DNA of 15,229 nt from Chryseosolibacter sp040902445 (GTDB lineage Bacteria; Bacteroidota; Bacteroidia; Cytophagales; Cyclobacteriaceae). The notes below the pieces were generated by a model, which worked only from the letters and a program-made list of their open reading frames with translations, was not told the DNA's origin and ran no database searches. Position numbers and translations under genes: made by a program. Of this stretch, positions 9,501-15,229 are shown piece after piece; within the stretch, counting starts at the first letter, position 1, and every line of letters starts with the position of its first letter. Location of the stretch: positions 1 through 15,229 of the forward strand of contig JBBDXJ010000285.1 of the NCBI GenBank assembly GCA_040902445.1. Reading direction: 5' to 3'.

Positions 9501-9607
9501 ATGTCTTCAAGCGCAACGGCTGTCTTTTCCCTTTCCTGACAAGCCCAAAGGCTGATGGTCAAACATAGCGTGGAAAAATATTTTGTAATAACACTGCTCA
9601 TGACCAT
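6506..9607 (-). CDS. Lipoprotein with PVC-type dehydrogenase propeller, HEAT-like repeats and C-terminal cytochrome c
   Basis: A protein of about 1033 residues. The N-terminus is a lipoprotein signal ending in LWAC-Q, so it is membrane anchored and faces the periplasm. Residues of about 55-450 match the 'PVC-type/membrane-bound dehydrogenase' propeller: PVYINFDHRGRLWVVQYNQYP, two Ca-binding-like Asp loops (EDTDHDGDYDK and PDADDNGLPDG), LRWGPDGWLYGAQGS, and GPDGAVYIADWYDSR. The middle (about 460-870) is helical and HEAT-like (AVRLAGDAG, LRQAALQALQRYD). The C-terminal 120 residues are a heme-binding domain with CGACH near residue 913 and a probable Met axial ligand in PSIMPDN. Such proteins are thought to oxidise sugars and pass electrons to the heme; the substrate is unknown. 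The start is uncertain: ATG at 9605-9607 is used, ATG at 9599-9601 is equally possible, and TTG at 9617-9619 is less likely. Confidence 0.88.
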   Translation of the reverse strand: MVMSSVITKYFSTLCLTISLWACQEREKTAVALEDIAGNEEVLAFMKTFDGRGTLSDSTQPSDPEHALAAFRFPDDLDLKLILSEPDISQPVYINFDHRGRLWVVQYNQYPYPKDLKVTSMDQHIRATFDKLPPPPGKGVQGADKITFFEDTDHDGDYDKTTDAITGLNIATSVALGRGNIWVLNPPYLLAYPDADDNGLPDGPPVVHLEGFGLEDTHAVAINLRWGPDGWLYGAQGSTCSANVSSAVSKNVRFDGQAIWRYHPASKVFEIFAEGGGNTFDVEIDEKGRIYSGDNGTDRGQYYKQGAYYVRNFGKHGALTNPYAFGFLRNMALKGDRVRFTHAFVKYEGGNLPDRYRGRMIAINPLQSYVQLSRFEVNGSTFEIVDEARILETADHWFRPVDITTGPDGAVYIADWYDSRLSHVDPRDTWSKTNGRIYRLGNKKGRESVAPVDFATASNGELISLLSHANRWFRQQALLQFGDRGDPSVIPALITLLESDTSQLALEALWALNLSGGFNDSVAIKSLRHQDPFVRLWAVRLAGDAGDVSPELSRELARAASAELHPEVRSQLAASAKRLPGPDAIPIIRNLLRHDDSKDPDIPLQIWWALESKAVSDTKAVLDLFNDRSFWSIETVRTTLAERLMQRYTMTSDSTGFAACARLINKAPSAKEAKLLLNGLQEGLRGSDMVHLPPDLVKALQPYQDQLSEQSLALALRQGKAQAISRALSVIDDPASPIGERLTYIRIFGEVNETKSVPVLLGLVENNQSSAALRQAALQALQRYDQEEIGQRIVKAYPDKLRADPGVRLSALSLFASRPSWAAQLLNAIDRKKQPGEKFIAHTIRKEDVPEQIVRQLKLLNDPDITSTAGRLWPEIRFASDSEKNNQISKVSNVLQSGTGNPAPGRLIFMNSCGACHRLFGQGGMPGPDLSGYDRKNINDMITNIVDPGAYVREGFVTYRITTADGRILSGTVAERTGSTVRLNLVSGERLTLSEADIKDMEAQPSIMPDNLLDPLTDQQIRDLFAYLTKTTF

Positions 9608-9721
9608 GCCGGCATTCAACCAATTTAGTTGTTCAATTCCTTTTCCGACATTAAATATAATCCTAAATAAGAATAAAAATAAGAACGAATTTTTATATAC
9701 CTCCCGATCTGTGAGTGTTTC

Positions 9722-9729
9722 TAAATTTG
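9722..9729 (+). promoter_or_regulatory. Possible Bacteroidota-type -7 box (TAnnTTTG)
   Basis: TAAATTTG matches the TAnnTTTG consensus of the main Bacteroidota sigma factor exactly. No TTTG is seen at the expected -33 spacing, and the ApnL-like gene starts 191 bp downstream, so this is a weak call. If used, transcription would begin just in front of the hairpin at 9738-9770. Confidence 0.25.
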
Positions 9730-9737
9730 TGTCCGGA

Positions 9738-9770
9738 AAAATAGGACGAATGATTATGCGTCCTTATTTT
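9738..9770. repeat. Bulged hairpin in the divergent intergenic region
   Basis: AAAATAGGACG pairs with CGTCCTTATTTT across a 10-nt loop, with one bulged T. It has an A run on the left and a T run on the right, so it looks like an intrinsic terminator in both directions. Yet it sits in the 301-bp spacer between two divergent genes (9608-9920), where no upstream transcript needs stopping. The rest of the spacer is A+T-rich towards the lipoprotein gene; I see no tRNA, known riboswitch or credible small gene in it. Confidence 0.5.
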
Positions 9771-9920
9771 GCTGCCCGCATTCAGCCCAAACTTAAACTG
9801 AAGGGAGCGCTGCACATCCAATGAAAGAACACTCTTTGGGTTTGCGGCCAAAGTCAGAAATATTTCTTCAGCGGCAGGTAACATTTAAGAGTTAAATCAG
9901 GATCTATCAAAGACAGGAGT

Positions 9921-11630
9921 ATGACTAAACTTCAGGCCGGACCAATTACTGCCTTATATGAAAACGGATTTTTGAGACGCATTTCGTATGGCGAAACGGA
10001 AGTTCTGCGTATGATCTATTTCGCCCTGCGCGATCAGAACTGGAATACGCTCACCAGCCAGATCGAAAACGAGAACCTTTCCATAGAAGAGGATCATTTC
10101 GAAATTAGCTATGACTGTTTTCACCCCTATGGAGGGGCAACCGCGATGGAGTGGAAATGCAGCATTGCCGGACAATCAGACGGAACCCTCCGTTTTGAGA
10201 TCAGAGGTGTGGCGCTAAAGAACTTCAAAAAAAACCGCGCGGGCTTTTGTGTGTTGCATCCGCTGAATATCACCGGCCAGGATTGTGTGATAACTCATCC
10301 TGATCAGAAAACGACAACCAACCGTTTTCCCCTCGAGGTTGCGCCTGAGAATCCTTTTAAAAACATTCAATCGATGTCATGGGAGACGGCAAAGATAACT
10401 TTCAGTCTTTTGTTTGAAGGAGACATATTTGAAACTGAAGACCAGCGCAATTGGAGCGATGCGTCCTTCAAAACGTTCTGCACGCCCCTGGATAAGCCGT
10501 TTCCTGTGGAGCTTAAAAAGGATGAAAAAGTTTTTCAGCGCATCACATTTAAACCCAGAACCACGCTTCAGTCTGTAAAAGGTGCCCCCCCCCATATTTC
10601 CTTTCGGAAAAACCACACTCTTTCCGTATTGCCATACATGGGAATTGCGGCATCGACGGAAGTTACCCGGGTTTCCGAAACGGCTGTGTCCCTTATCCGG
10701 GGGTTAAACCTGAGTCATTACAGAATTGATGTTTATCCGGGCAAGGAGAACTGGGTGAGCGACTTTTCAAATTCGTATGAAGATTCATTTTCTCTGGGTC
10801 TTCCGTCGGAAGTCGTGCTTCACTTGTCTGAAAACTTTCTGGAAGAAATAGAATCTTTTACAATAGTATGCCAGCAAAACCGGGTTAAACTCAGAAAAGT
10901 CATGCCATTGCCAACCAACGGTCTGGTTACTGGTCAGAATCTGATTGACCGGCTTTCAGGGCTTAAAGCAATATTTCCCAAAGTTCTCTTTGGCGCCGGT
11001 ACAAATTACAATTTCAATGAGATCAATAAGAATCATTTCAGCGGTCGTGAAGTGGATTATATCAGTTTTTCCATCGACCCGCAAGAACACGCATTTGACG
11101 ACCTGACGATCATGGAAAACATAGGGGCGCAGGAACACCTCGTAAGGAGTGCCAAAGCTATTTATGGGAAAACCATGCCGGTCCACATATCACCGCTTAC
11201 TTTAAGAAAACGTTTTAATCCCTATGCCACGAACGCCGCAGATCTCTTTATTGAAGAATCGAAAAAAGCAGACCCCAGACAAAAAGAGGAATTTGCTGCT
11301 GCATGGACTTTTGGCAGCTTATGCAATCTGACAAAAGGCGAAGCGTCAGCAATCACTTTCTTTCAAACCATCGGAAACCAGGGCATACTTTCATCCGAGG
11401 GCGCTCCCTATCCGGTTTATCATACCTTGAAAGGTTTTTCCCCTTACCAGGGTAAGTCGGTAAGCATCTTAGAGAGCAGCGACCCCCTGGCAGCGCAGGG
11501 TATTTTACTTGACGGTAAATTGATGGGGCTTGTGAATCTGACACAGGAGGAAAAGGCTGTGCGTTTTGACAACTCGGAATACAGGCTGGGCGCCCACGAG
11601 ATATGGTTTGAAGCTTTACACCGTGCGTAG
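9921..11630 (+). CDS. D-apionate lactonase (ApnL)-like protein
   Basis: A protein of 569 residues with no signal peptide, so cytoplasmic. The first 210 residues match my memory of the N-terminal beta-sandwich domain of D-apionate lactonases: ENGFLRRISYGETEVLRMIY (14-33), ALRDQNWNT (35-43), NRAGFCVLHP (105-114), FEGDIFETEDQRNWSDASF (165-183) and KTFCTPLDKPFPVEL (184-198). The remainder (about 220-569) would be the TIM-barrel and C-terminal domains. ApnL hydrolyses D-apionolactone to D-apionate in catabolism of the branched plant-wall sugar apiose. No other apiose pathway gene is visible nearby, so the exact substrate is open. AGGAG lies very close before the ATG at 9921. A run of nine C at 10585-10593 (AP-P codons) is an indel-prone spot, but the frame is intact. 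The last 15 bp overlap the convergent DUF349 gene. Confidence 0.65.
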   Translation: MTKLQAGPITALYENGFLRRISYGETEVLRMIYFALRDQNWNTLTSQIENENLSIEEDHFEISYDCFHPYGGATAMEWKCSIAGQSDGTLRFEIRGVALKNFKKNRAGFCVLHPLNITGQDCVITHPDQKTTTNRFPLEVAPENPFKNIQSMSWETAKITFSLLFEGDIFETEDQRNWSDASFKTFCTPLDKPFPVELKKDEKVFQRITFKPRTTLQSVKGAPPHISFRKNHTLSVLPYMGIAASTEVTRVSETAVSLIRGLNLSHYRIDVYPGKENWVSDFSNSYEDSFSLGLPSEVVLHLSENFLEEIESFTIVCQQNRVKLRKVMPLPTNGLVTGQNLIDRLSGLKAIFPKVLFGAGTNYNFNEINKNHFSGREVDYISFSIDPQEHAFDDLTIMENIGAQEHLVRSAKAIYGKTMPVHISPLTLRKRFNPYATNAADLFIEESKKADPRQKEEFAAAWTFGSLCNLTKGEASAITFFQTIGNQGILSSEGAPYPVYHTLKGFSPYQGKSVSILESSDPLAAQGILLDGKLMGLVNLTQEEKAVRFDNSEYRLGAHEIWFEALHRA

Positions 11631-13493
11631 GAGCTTCAACTGTTGTTTCAATTCCTTCAGGTGTTCAGTGGCCGTCCGGATCTTGTCGTTAAATTCATCG
11701 CGGACCTTATCGGCGTTCTGTGATTTCCCGAAGAATTCCAGGTTATTTCTCCACAGAGCGATGTCGTTTTCTGCTTTGCTGATCTTTTTGCGAATGGCTT
11801 GTTCCTTCTGGTAAATTTTCCGGTCTGCCATCGGATCTTTTTTCAGATCACTCAACTGATTTTCAAGCACTACCCTGCTTTTTTCATCTTCAGTAAGATT
11901 TGGAATGGCAGCGACAAATTTATCCACGGCATCGTGATAGCGGTTCTTGATCACTGAAATATCTTTTCTGGGAACAAATCCAACCGTGTTGTAACGATCC
12001 TGCAAATCTCTTAAAAGTTCAACAGCAGCTGTACCGTCACTGGAATGTTTTTCGAGCGCTTCGCAGATGGCAGTCTTGAGGTTTAGATTGTCGATCTGTT
12101 CCTGTTCCACTTTGCCCATCTGACCCCTCTTCTGGGCAAAGAAATAATCGCAGGCGTCCTTGAATTCCTTAAAAACCTTTTCGCGGAATTTCTCAGGAAC
12201 AGGTCCGACGTCTTTCCACTTTTGTTGGAGCGTTTTAAGATCATTTGAAGTTTTATCCCAGTCCAGGCTTTCTTTTAATTCCAGCGCTTGCTTCACTAAC
12301 TCATTCTTAAACTGAAGATTTTGCTCCCGCTCCTCGTCAAGTTTTTTAAAGAAAATATTCTTGTTATTGAAAAACGATTTGAAAGCAGACCAGAACTTTT
12401 TGTTCACGTCTTTTGCTTTTGCGCGCGGAAGGCCGCCGACTACTTCCCACTTTTTCTGAAGGTCAAGGATCTCCTTGGTTTTTTCGTTCCATTCCTTAAT
12501 TCTATCACTGGTGAAAGTTGCATAGGTCTGTGTGTCGTCACCATATTTTATTTTCAATTCAAGATTTTGCTGCAGCTCATGTTGCAGGTTATGCAAATAG
12601 GCATCGCGCTTTGCATATACAGAATCAGATGCCGCTTTAAACCGCTGCCAGATTGCTTCTTTTTCCTCGACAGGTACAGGGCCCAGGTGTTTAAATTCCT
12701 GATGAAGTTCATTGAGTTCACGGATGGCATCCTTGATTATCTCTACTTTTGCAAGCCGCTCGGCCCTTGCGCACAATTCAATTTTGGACTCCAGGTTTTT
12801 TTTTCTGTCGAGTTCTTTTAATTCGAAATAGATACTTTGATTGTCATAGAAACGGTCTACGAGCGCATGATAATTCGCCCATAATGTTTTCGCTTGTGTT
12901 CCGGGGATGGGGCCGATGCTTCTCCACTCCTTCTGCAATTCCTTGAAGGCTTCAAACTGGTGGGTGTTATCAGGGGCATCGACAAGCACGCGAAGTTTTT
13001 CAATGAGCTCCTGTTTCCTCCGCAGGTTTTCGTTCTTTTGTTCTTCCTGCTGCCTGAAAAATTGTGTGCGGCGGTCGCGGATAAGTTTCAGCTGGGCATC
13101 AAACGCATTGTCCAGTTCATCACTTTTGTAGTCAAAGCTGCCAGCTTCACCGCCGCCGGAAGTAAATTTTTCCAAAGCCGCCGACTTTTCTTTCTCACAC
13201 ACATCGTCATAAAGCGGTTTGATCTCTTTCAGGATGGCGTCAATCTTTTTAAAGTTATTTTCCTTTGCAAGTTCCTTTACCAGGGTAATCAATTGCGGCT
13301 TTGAGTAATGGCTGTAATCAACATGTTTATGGTCTTCGTCTTCGAGGGTTTCATCAAAGGCTTCGTCACGCTCGGATAAATCAGCTTCGGAATTGAGAGT
13401 ATTGCGGCTGTGACTGCTTGAAAGCCCAGGTTCCTGCGCCTGATCAAGTTCGGCGCGTTTGTCTTTTTTGATTTCCATGGTAAATGAATCCAT
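11616..13493 (-). CDS. DUF349 domain-containing coiled-coil protein (five repeats)
   Basis: A protein of 625 residues, highly charged and helical, with no signal peptide. After an acidic, low-complexity N-terminus (1-60), five DUF349 units follow at a spacing of about 75-82 residues. Each has a Lx(K/E)(W/F/Y) plus G-x-(V/I/L)-P signature: LQKEWRSIGPIP (186-197), LHQEFKHLGPVP (263-274), LQKKWEVVGGLP (345-356), LQQKWKDVGPVP (422-433) and LQDRYNTVGFVP (497-508). A C-terminal coiled coil (about 540-620) completes it. The cellular role of this family in Bacteroidota is not established. The ATG at 13491-13493 follows a GGGG stretch that may serve as ribosome binding site; MEIKK five codons later is an alternative. 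It lies 36 bp downstream of yqgE on the same strand, probably one operon. Confidence 0.88.
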   Translation of the reverse strand: MDSFTMEIKKDKRAELDQAQEPGLSSSHSRNTLNSEADLSERDEAFDETLEDEDHKHVDYSHYSKPQLITLVKELAKENNFKKIDAILKEIKPLYDDVCEKEKSAALEKFTSGGGEAGSFDYKSDELDNAFDAQLKLIRDRRTQFFRQQEEQKNENLRRKQELIEKLRVLVDAPDNTHQFEAFKELQKEWRSIGPIPGTQAKTLWANYHALVDRFYDNQSIYFELKELDRKKNLESKIELCARAERLAKVEIIKDAIRELNELHQEFKHLGPVPVEEKEAIWQRFKAASDSVYAKRDAYLHNLQHELQQNLELKIKYGDDTQTYATFTSDRIKEWNEKTKEILDLQKKWEVVGGLPRAKAKDVNKKFWSAFKSFFNNKNIFFKKLDEEREQNLQFKNELVKQALELKESLDWDKTSNDLKTLQQKWKDVGPVPEKFREKVFKEFKDACDYFFAQKRGQMGKVEQEQIDNLNLKTAICEALEKHSSDGTAAVELLRDLQDRYNTVGFVPRKDISVIKNRYHDAVDKFVAAIPNLTEDEKSRVVLENQLSDLKKDPMADRKIYQKEQAIRKKISKAENDIALWRNNLEFFGKSQNADKVRDEFNDKIRTATEHLKELKQQLKLLRTV

Positions 13494-13529
13494 TACTACC
13501 CCCCTTTTCTGCTAAGTTACTAAAATTGC

Positions 13530-14105
13530 CTAATTCAATCTTGGATCTACCGGATAGTTGGAGTACACGGAAAACCTTCCCCCCATGTTTTCGAGGGCTT
13601 TTCTCCACATTATCTCCGAACCCGTATCAAACAACAGCTGGTCGGTAACATAGTCGCAAACGATCCAGGAATCCTGGTCCAGTTCAGAATCAAGCTGTCC
13701 CGGTCCCCAGCCGCTATAGCCGAGGAAAAAACGGATGTCTTTGGCCGTCATCTGTTGCGTCTCGCAAAGAAGCATCAGATTTTCAAAAGCGCCTCCCCAA
13801 AATATCTGGTTGACGATTTCAACTGCATTTTCAAGCGAAGCATTGCGATGAATGAAATGGAGGGTATCCTGCTGAACAGGCCCTCCTACATACACCAGAT
13901 TATCCAGTTGGGTTATATCTTCCATGACCTCATTTACTTTGAGGATCGATGGTTTATTCAATACGAAACCGAAGGATCCTTCTTCATTATGCTCGCATAG
14001 CAATACAACGGTTCTTTCAAAATTCGGGTCCGGGAGAAAGGGTTCTGATATCAACAATCTGCCTTTTTCAGGTTTTATTTTATTCCGGTAGTTAAAGAAC
14101 TCCAT
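13530..14105 (-). CDS. yqgE: YqgE/AlgH family protein (DUF179, UPF0301)
   Basis: A protein of 191 residues, the normal length for the family. The conserved blocks are all present: GRLLISEPFLPDPNFERTVV (15-34), CEHNEEGSFGFVLNKPS (37-53), VYVGGPVQQDTLHFIHR (71-87), RFFLGYSGWGPGQLDSEL (125-142) and a C-terminal MWRKAL. The molecular function is unsettled: AlgH was first linked to alginate regulation in Pseudomonas, but the fold resembles no characterised enzyme clearly. No signal peptide, so cytoplasmic. It is the first gene of a two-gene minus-strand unit with the DUF349 protein and is divergent from pdxH across about 170 bp. Confidence 0.95.
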   Translation of the reverse strand: MEFFNYRNKIKPEKGRLLISEPFLPDPNFERTVVLLCEHNEEGSFGFVLNKPSILKVNEVMEDITQLDNLVYVGGPVQQDTLHFIHRNASLENAVEIVNQIFWGGAFENLMLLCETQQMTAKDIRFFLGYSGWGPGQLDSELDQDSWIVCDYVTDQLLFDTGSEIMWRKALENMGGRFSVYSNYPVDPRLN

Positions 14106-14276
14106 TCGCGCGATTTATCGATTGTACACCTGTTTAGACAATGGACTCTAAAAGGATCTGGCCCTTTTATTACATGAATAAAATACTTAACCATCATCTA
14201 TGCAAATCTTATTTCTTTGATAAATTTCGTGCCCGAATGCCCGGTGAGGGCTATTCGCGCCGTGGGAGATGAAAAC

Positions 14277-14918
14277 ATGCAAAACTTAGCTAATATAAGA
14301 AAAGACTACAGAAAGGCTACACTCGACGTTTCCAGTGTCGATAAAGATCCATTCAGGCAATTTGAAAAGTGGTTTGGGGAAGCACTGCAATCGGAAGTTA
14401 TGGAACCTAATGCTATGAATCTGTCCACTGTAAATGAACATGGCAGACCTTCCTCAAGAATAGTATTGTTAAAAGGAATGGAAAATCAGCGCTTTGTTTT
14501 TTATACAAACTATCAAAGCAAGAAGGGAAAAGAACTTGAGAATAATCCCGCGTGTGCGTTAACATTTTTTTGGCCCGAACTTGAAAGACAGGTGAGAGTC
14601 GAGGGAATTGCCTCCAGGGTTGACCCTGGGTTATCCAATGTATATTTTCAAAGCAGACCTCGCGAATCCCAGATGGGCGCATGGGCATCACCTCAAAGCG
14701 TCATGATTGAGAGCCGTTCTATCCTTGAACAACGCTTTCAGGAAATGGAAAAGAAATTTAAGGGGCTCACAGTTTTACCGCGTCCTTATCAATGGGGAGG
14801 TTATCAGATCGATCCGTTTGAAATTGAATTCTGGCAGGGCGGACCGGGAAGACTTCACGACAGGGTTCAGTACGTCAGGGTTGATAATATCTGGAAGATC
14901 TATCGGCTTGCGCCGTGA
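14277..14918 (+). CDS. pdxH: Pyridoxamine 5'-phosphate oxidase
   Basis: A protein of 213 residues, the length of E. coli PdxH, to which it is alignable from end to end. It uses FMN and O2 to convert pyridoxamine- or pyridoxine-5'-phosphate to pyridoxal 5'-phosphate, the last step of vitamin B6 salvage. Visible motifs: RIVLLK (61-66, FMN phosphate contacts), FYTNYQSKKGKELENNP (75-91), ERQVRVEG (103-110), YFQSRPRESQMGAW (123-136) and the signature EFWQGGPGRLHDR (184-196), ending in IYRLAP. I chose ATG at 14277: it gives the family-typical start (MQNLANIRKDY) and has GGGAG 10 bp upstream. A TTG-initiated extension from 14217 would add 20 residues with no family counterpart. It is a single gene, divergent from yqgE. 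Downstream is a G+C-rich tract without a T run. Confidence 0.96.
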   Translation: MQNLANIRKDYRKATLDVSSVDKDPFRQFEKWFGEALQSEVMEPNAMNLSTVNEHGRPSSRIVLLKGMENQRFVFYTNYQSKKGKELENNPACALTFFWPELERQVRVEGIASRVDPGLSNVYFQSRPRESQMGAWASPQSVMIESRSILEQRFQEMEKKFKGLTVLPRPYQWGGYQIDPFEIEFWQGGPGRLHDRVQYVRVDNIWKIYRLAP

Positions 14919-14956
14919 GGGGCGGGCCTGCGCGCTGAGCCCCGCGCTGGAGAATG

Positions 14957-15120
14957 GTGAATTGGCTCGTGCGTTATCTCTATGTATCATTCTCTCATTA
15001 ATCTTCTGAGCCTGGAGTATTTTGTTCCAATTCCCTTTTTCGAAATTGAGCTGAGGTAATTTTGCGATGAAAATGCAAGAGAACATTAACGCACGAGCCA
15101 ATTCACAATTCACAATTCAC
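14957..15120. repeat. Long-armed inverted repeat element with tandem AATTCAC units
   Basis: Twenty bases at 14957-14976 (GTGAATTGGCTCGTGCGTTA) are perfectly complementary to 15087-15106; a further TCTCT/AGAGA can pair after a 4-nt gap. The 110 bp between the arms contains further short self-complementary segments. The right arm runs into three tandem AATTCAC heptamers (15100-15120). Short open frames across it read ELARAL from both arms on opposite strands, which is a consequence of the inverted repeat and not good evidence of coding. It looks like a dispersed non-coding or MITE-like element; copy number elsewhere cannot be seen here. Confidence 0.7.
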
Positions 15121-15181
15121 AAAAAGTATTGGCAGTACCTCAGCGATAAAAAACAGAACCATGTTTTCGAACGAGTCCACT

Positions 15182-15229
15182 GTCGAGTAGCCAAGAGGAG
15201 TTTCACCCCGAGGCGCTCACAGAACCGTA
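15182..15229 (-). mobile_element. 3' end of a group II intron (end of domain V and domain VI), truncated by window edge
   Basis: Read on the minus strand, the window begins with TACGGTTC, the 3' strand of the catalytic domain V hairpin of bacterial group II introns. A short TGTGAG linker leads to a domain VI-like hairpin: GCC...GGC and GGGG...CTCC around a TGAAA loop, a bulged A in the GGCTACTC context (branch point), and the terminal CTACTCGAC. The intron would end at 15182, with the 3' exon continuing towards lower coordinates. The domain V 5' strand (AGC triad) and the reverse transcriptase/maturase lie beyond the right edge, so completeness and mobility are unknown. The call is from recall of family sequences, not a covariance search. 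Confidence 0.7.

Noticed and set aside
9555..9884. Two short open frames (plus 9555-9824, minus 9693-9884) in the divergent spacer
   Set aside because: Low-complexity A+T-rich products with no recognisable family; one overlaps the lipoprotein signal region antisense.
12321..13304. Long plus-strand open frames opposite the DUF349 gene
   Set aside because: They are antisense shadows; Phe/Leu-rich products are expected opposite a Lys/Glu-rich coiled-coil gene.
14217..14276. A TTG-initiated 20-residue extension of pdxH
   Set aside because: It has no counterpart in the PdxH family, while the ATG at 14277 gives the canonical N-terminus and has a GGGAG ribosome-binding site.
14919..14950. G+C-rich hairpin after pdxH as its terminator
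   Set aside because: GCGCG/CGCGC can pair, but no T run follows and the stem is short, so a terminator call is not supported.
14707..15113. Two open frames on opposite strands after pdxH, both reading ELARAL
   Set aside because: They cross the pdxH end and the inverted repeat; the shared peptide is explained by the complementary arms.
15100..15120. Possible CRISPR-like direct repeats
   Set aside because: Three contiguous 7-bp units without spacers and no cas genes; this is a simple tandem repeat.

Overview
The window suggests a chromosome segment of a Bacteroidota bacterium, probably of the Cytophagales type. This is inferred from four things: a DUF349 multi-repeat protein next to YqgE/AlgH and PdxH, several Tat-exported or lipoprotein sugar and oxidoreductase proteins, starts that mostly lack strong Shine-Dalgarno sequences, and A+T-rich intergenic DNA. 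No taxonomic marker gene (rRNA, ribosomal protein) is present, so the assignment is soft.

Region 1 (1-5347, all minus strand) reads as one transcription unit from right to left. It holds an N-acetylhexosamine 1-kinase (NahK)-like sugar kinase, a secreted amidohydrolase, a decayed 3' remnant of a second amidohydrolase, and two tandem copies of a flavin amine oxidase-type oxidoreductase. The first-transcribed oxidase has a Tat signal. The second lacks it and runs off the left edge of the window.

Region 2 (5348-9920) holds a Tat-exported sugar phosphate isomerase/epimerase-like protein (plus strand). It is convergent with a large lipoprotein combining a PVC-type beta-propeller dehydrogenase domain, HEAT-like repeats and a C-terminal cytochrome c. 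A perfect 16-bp hairpin terminator separates the two genes and includes the last codons of the lipoprotein gene. The 301-bp divergent spacer that follows contains a bulged hairpin just downstream of a TAnnTTTG box.

Region 3 (9921-11630) is a 569-residue protein that I recognise as similar to D-apionate lactonase (ApnL). Together with the kinase, isomerase-like protein and oxidoreductases it gives the left two thirds of the window a carbohydrate-catabolism character, but no complete pathway is visible.

Region 4 (11616-14918) is housekeeping-like: a five-repeat DUF349 coiled-coil protein, YqgE/AlgH, and divergently pdxH (pyridoxamine 5'-phosphate oxidase, vitamin B6 metabolism). The DUF349 gene overlaps the ApnL-like gene tail to tail by 15 bp.

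Region 5 (14919-15229) has no convincing gene. It contains a long-armed inverted repeat (20-bp perfect arms, about 110 bp apart) with three tandem AATTCAC units, then what looks like the 3' end of a group II intron on the minus strand (end of domain V plus domain VI), whose body lies beyond the right edge. I see no clear new defence or mobile system. The strongest oddities are the asymmetric oxidase duplication, the frameshifted amidohydrolase remnant, the repeat element, and the group II intron terminus.
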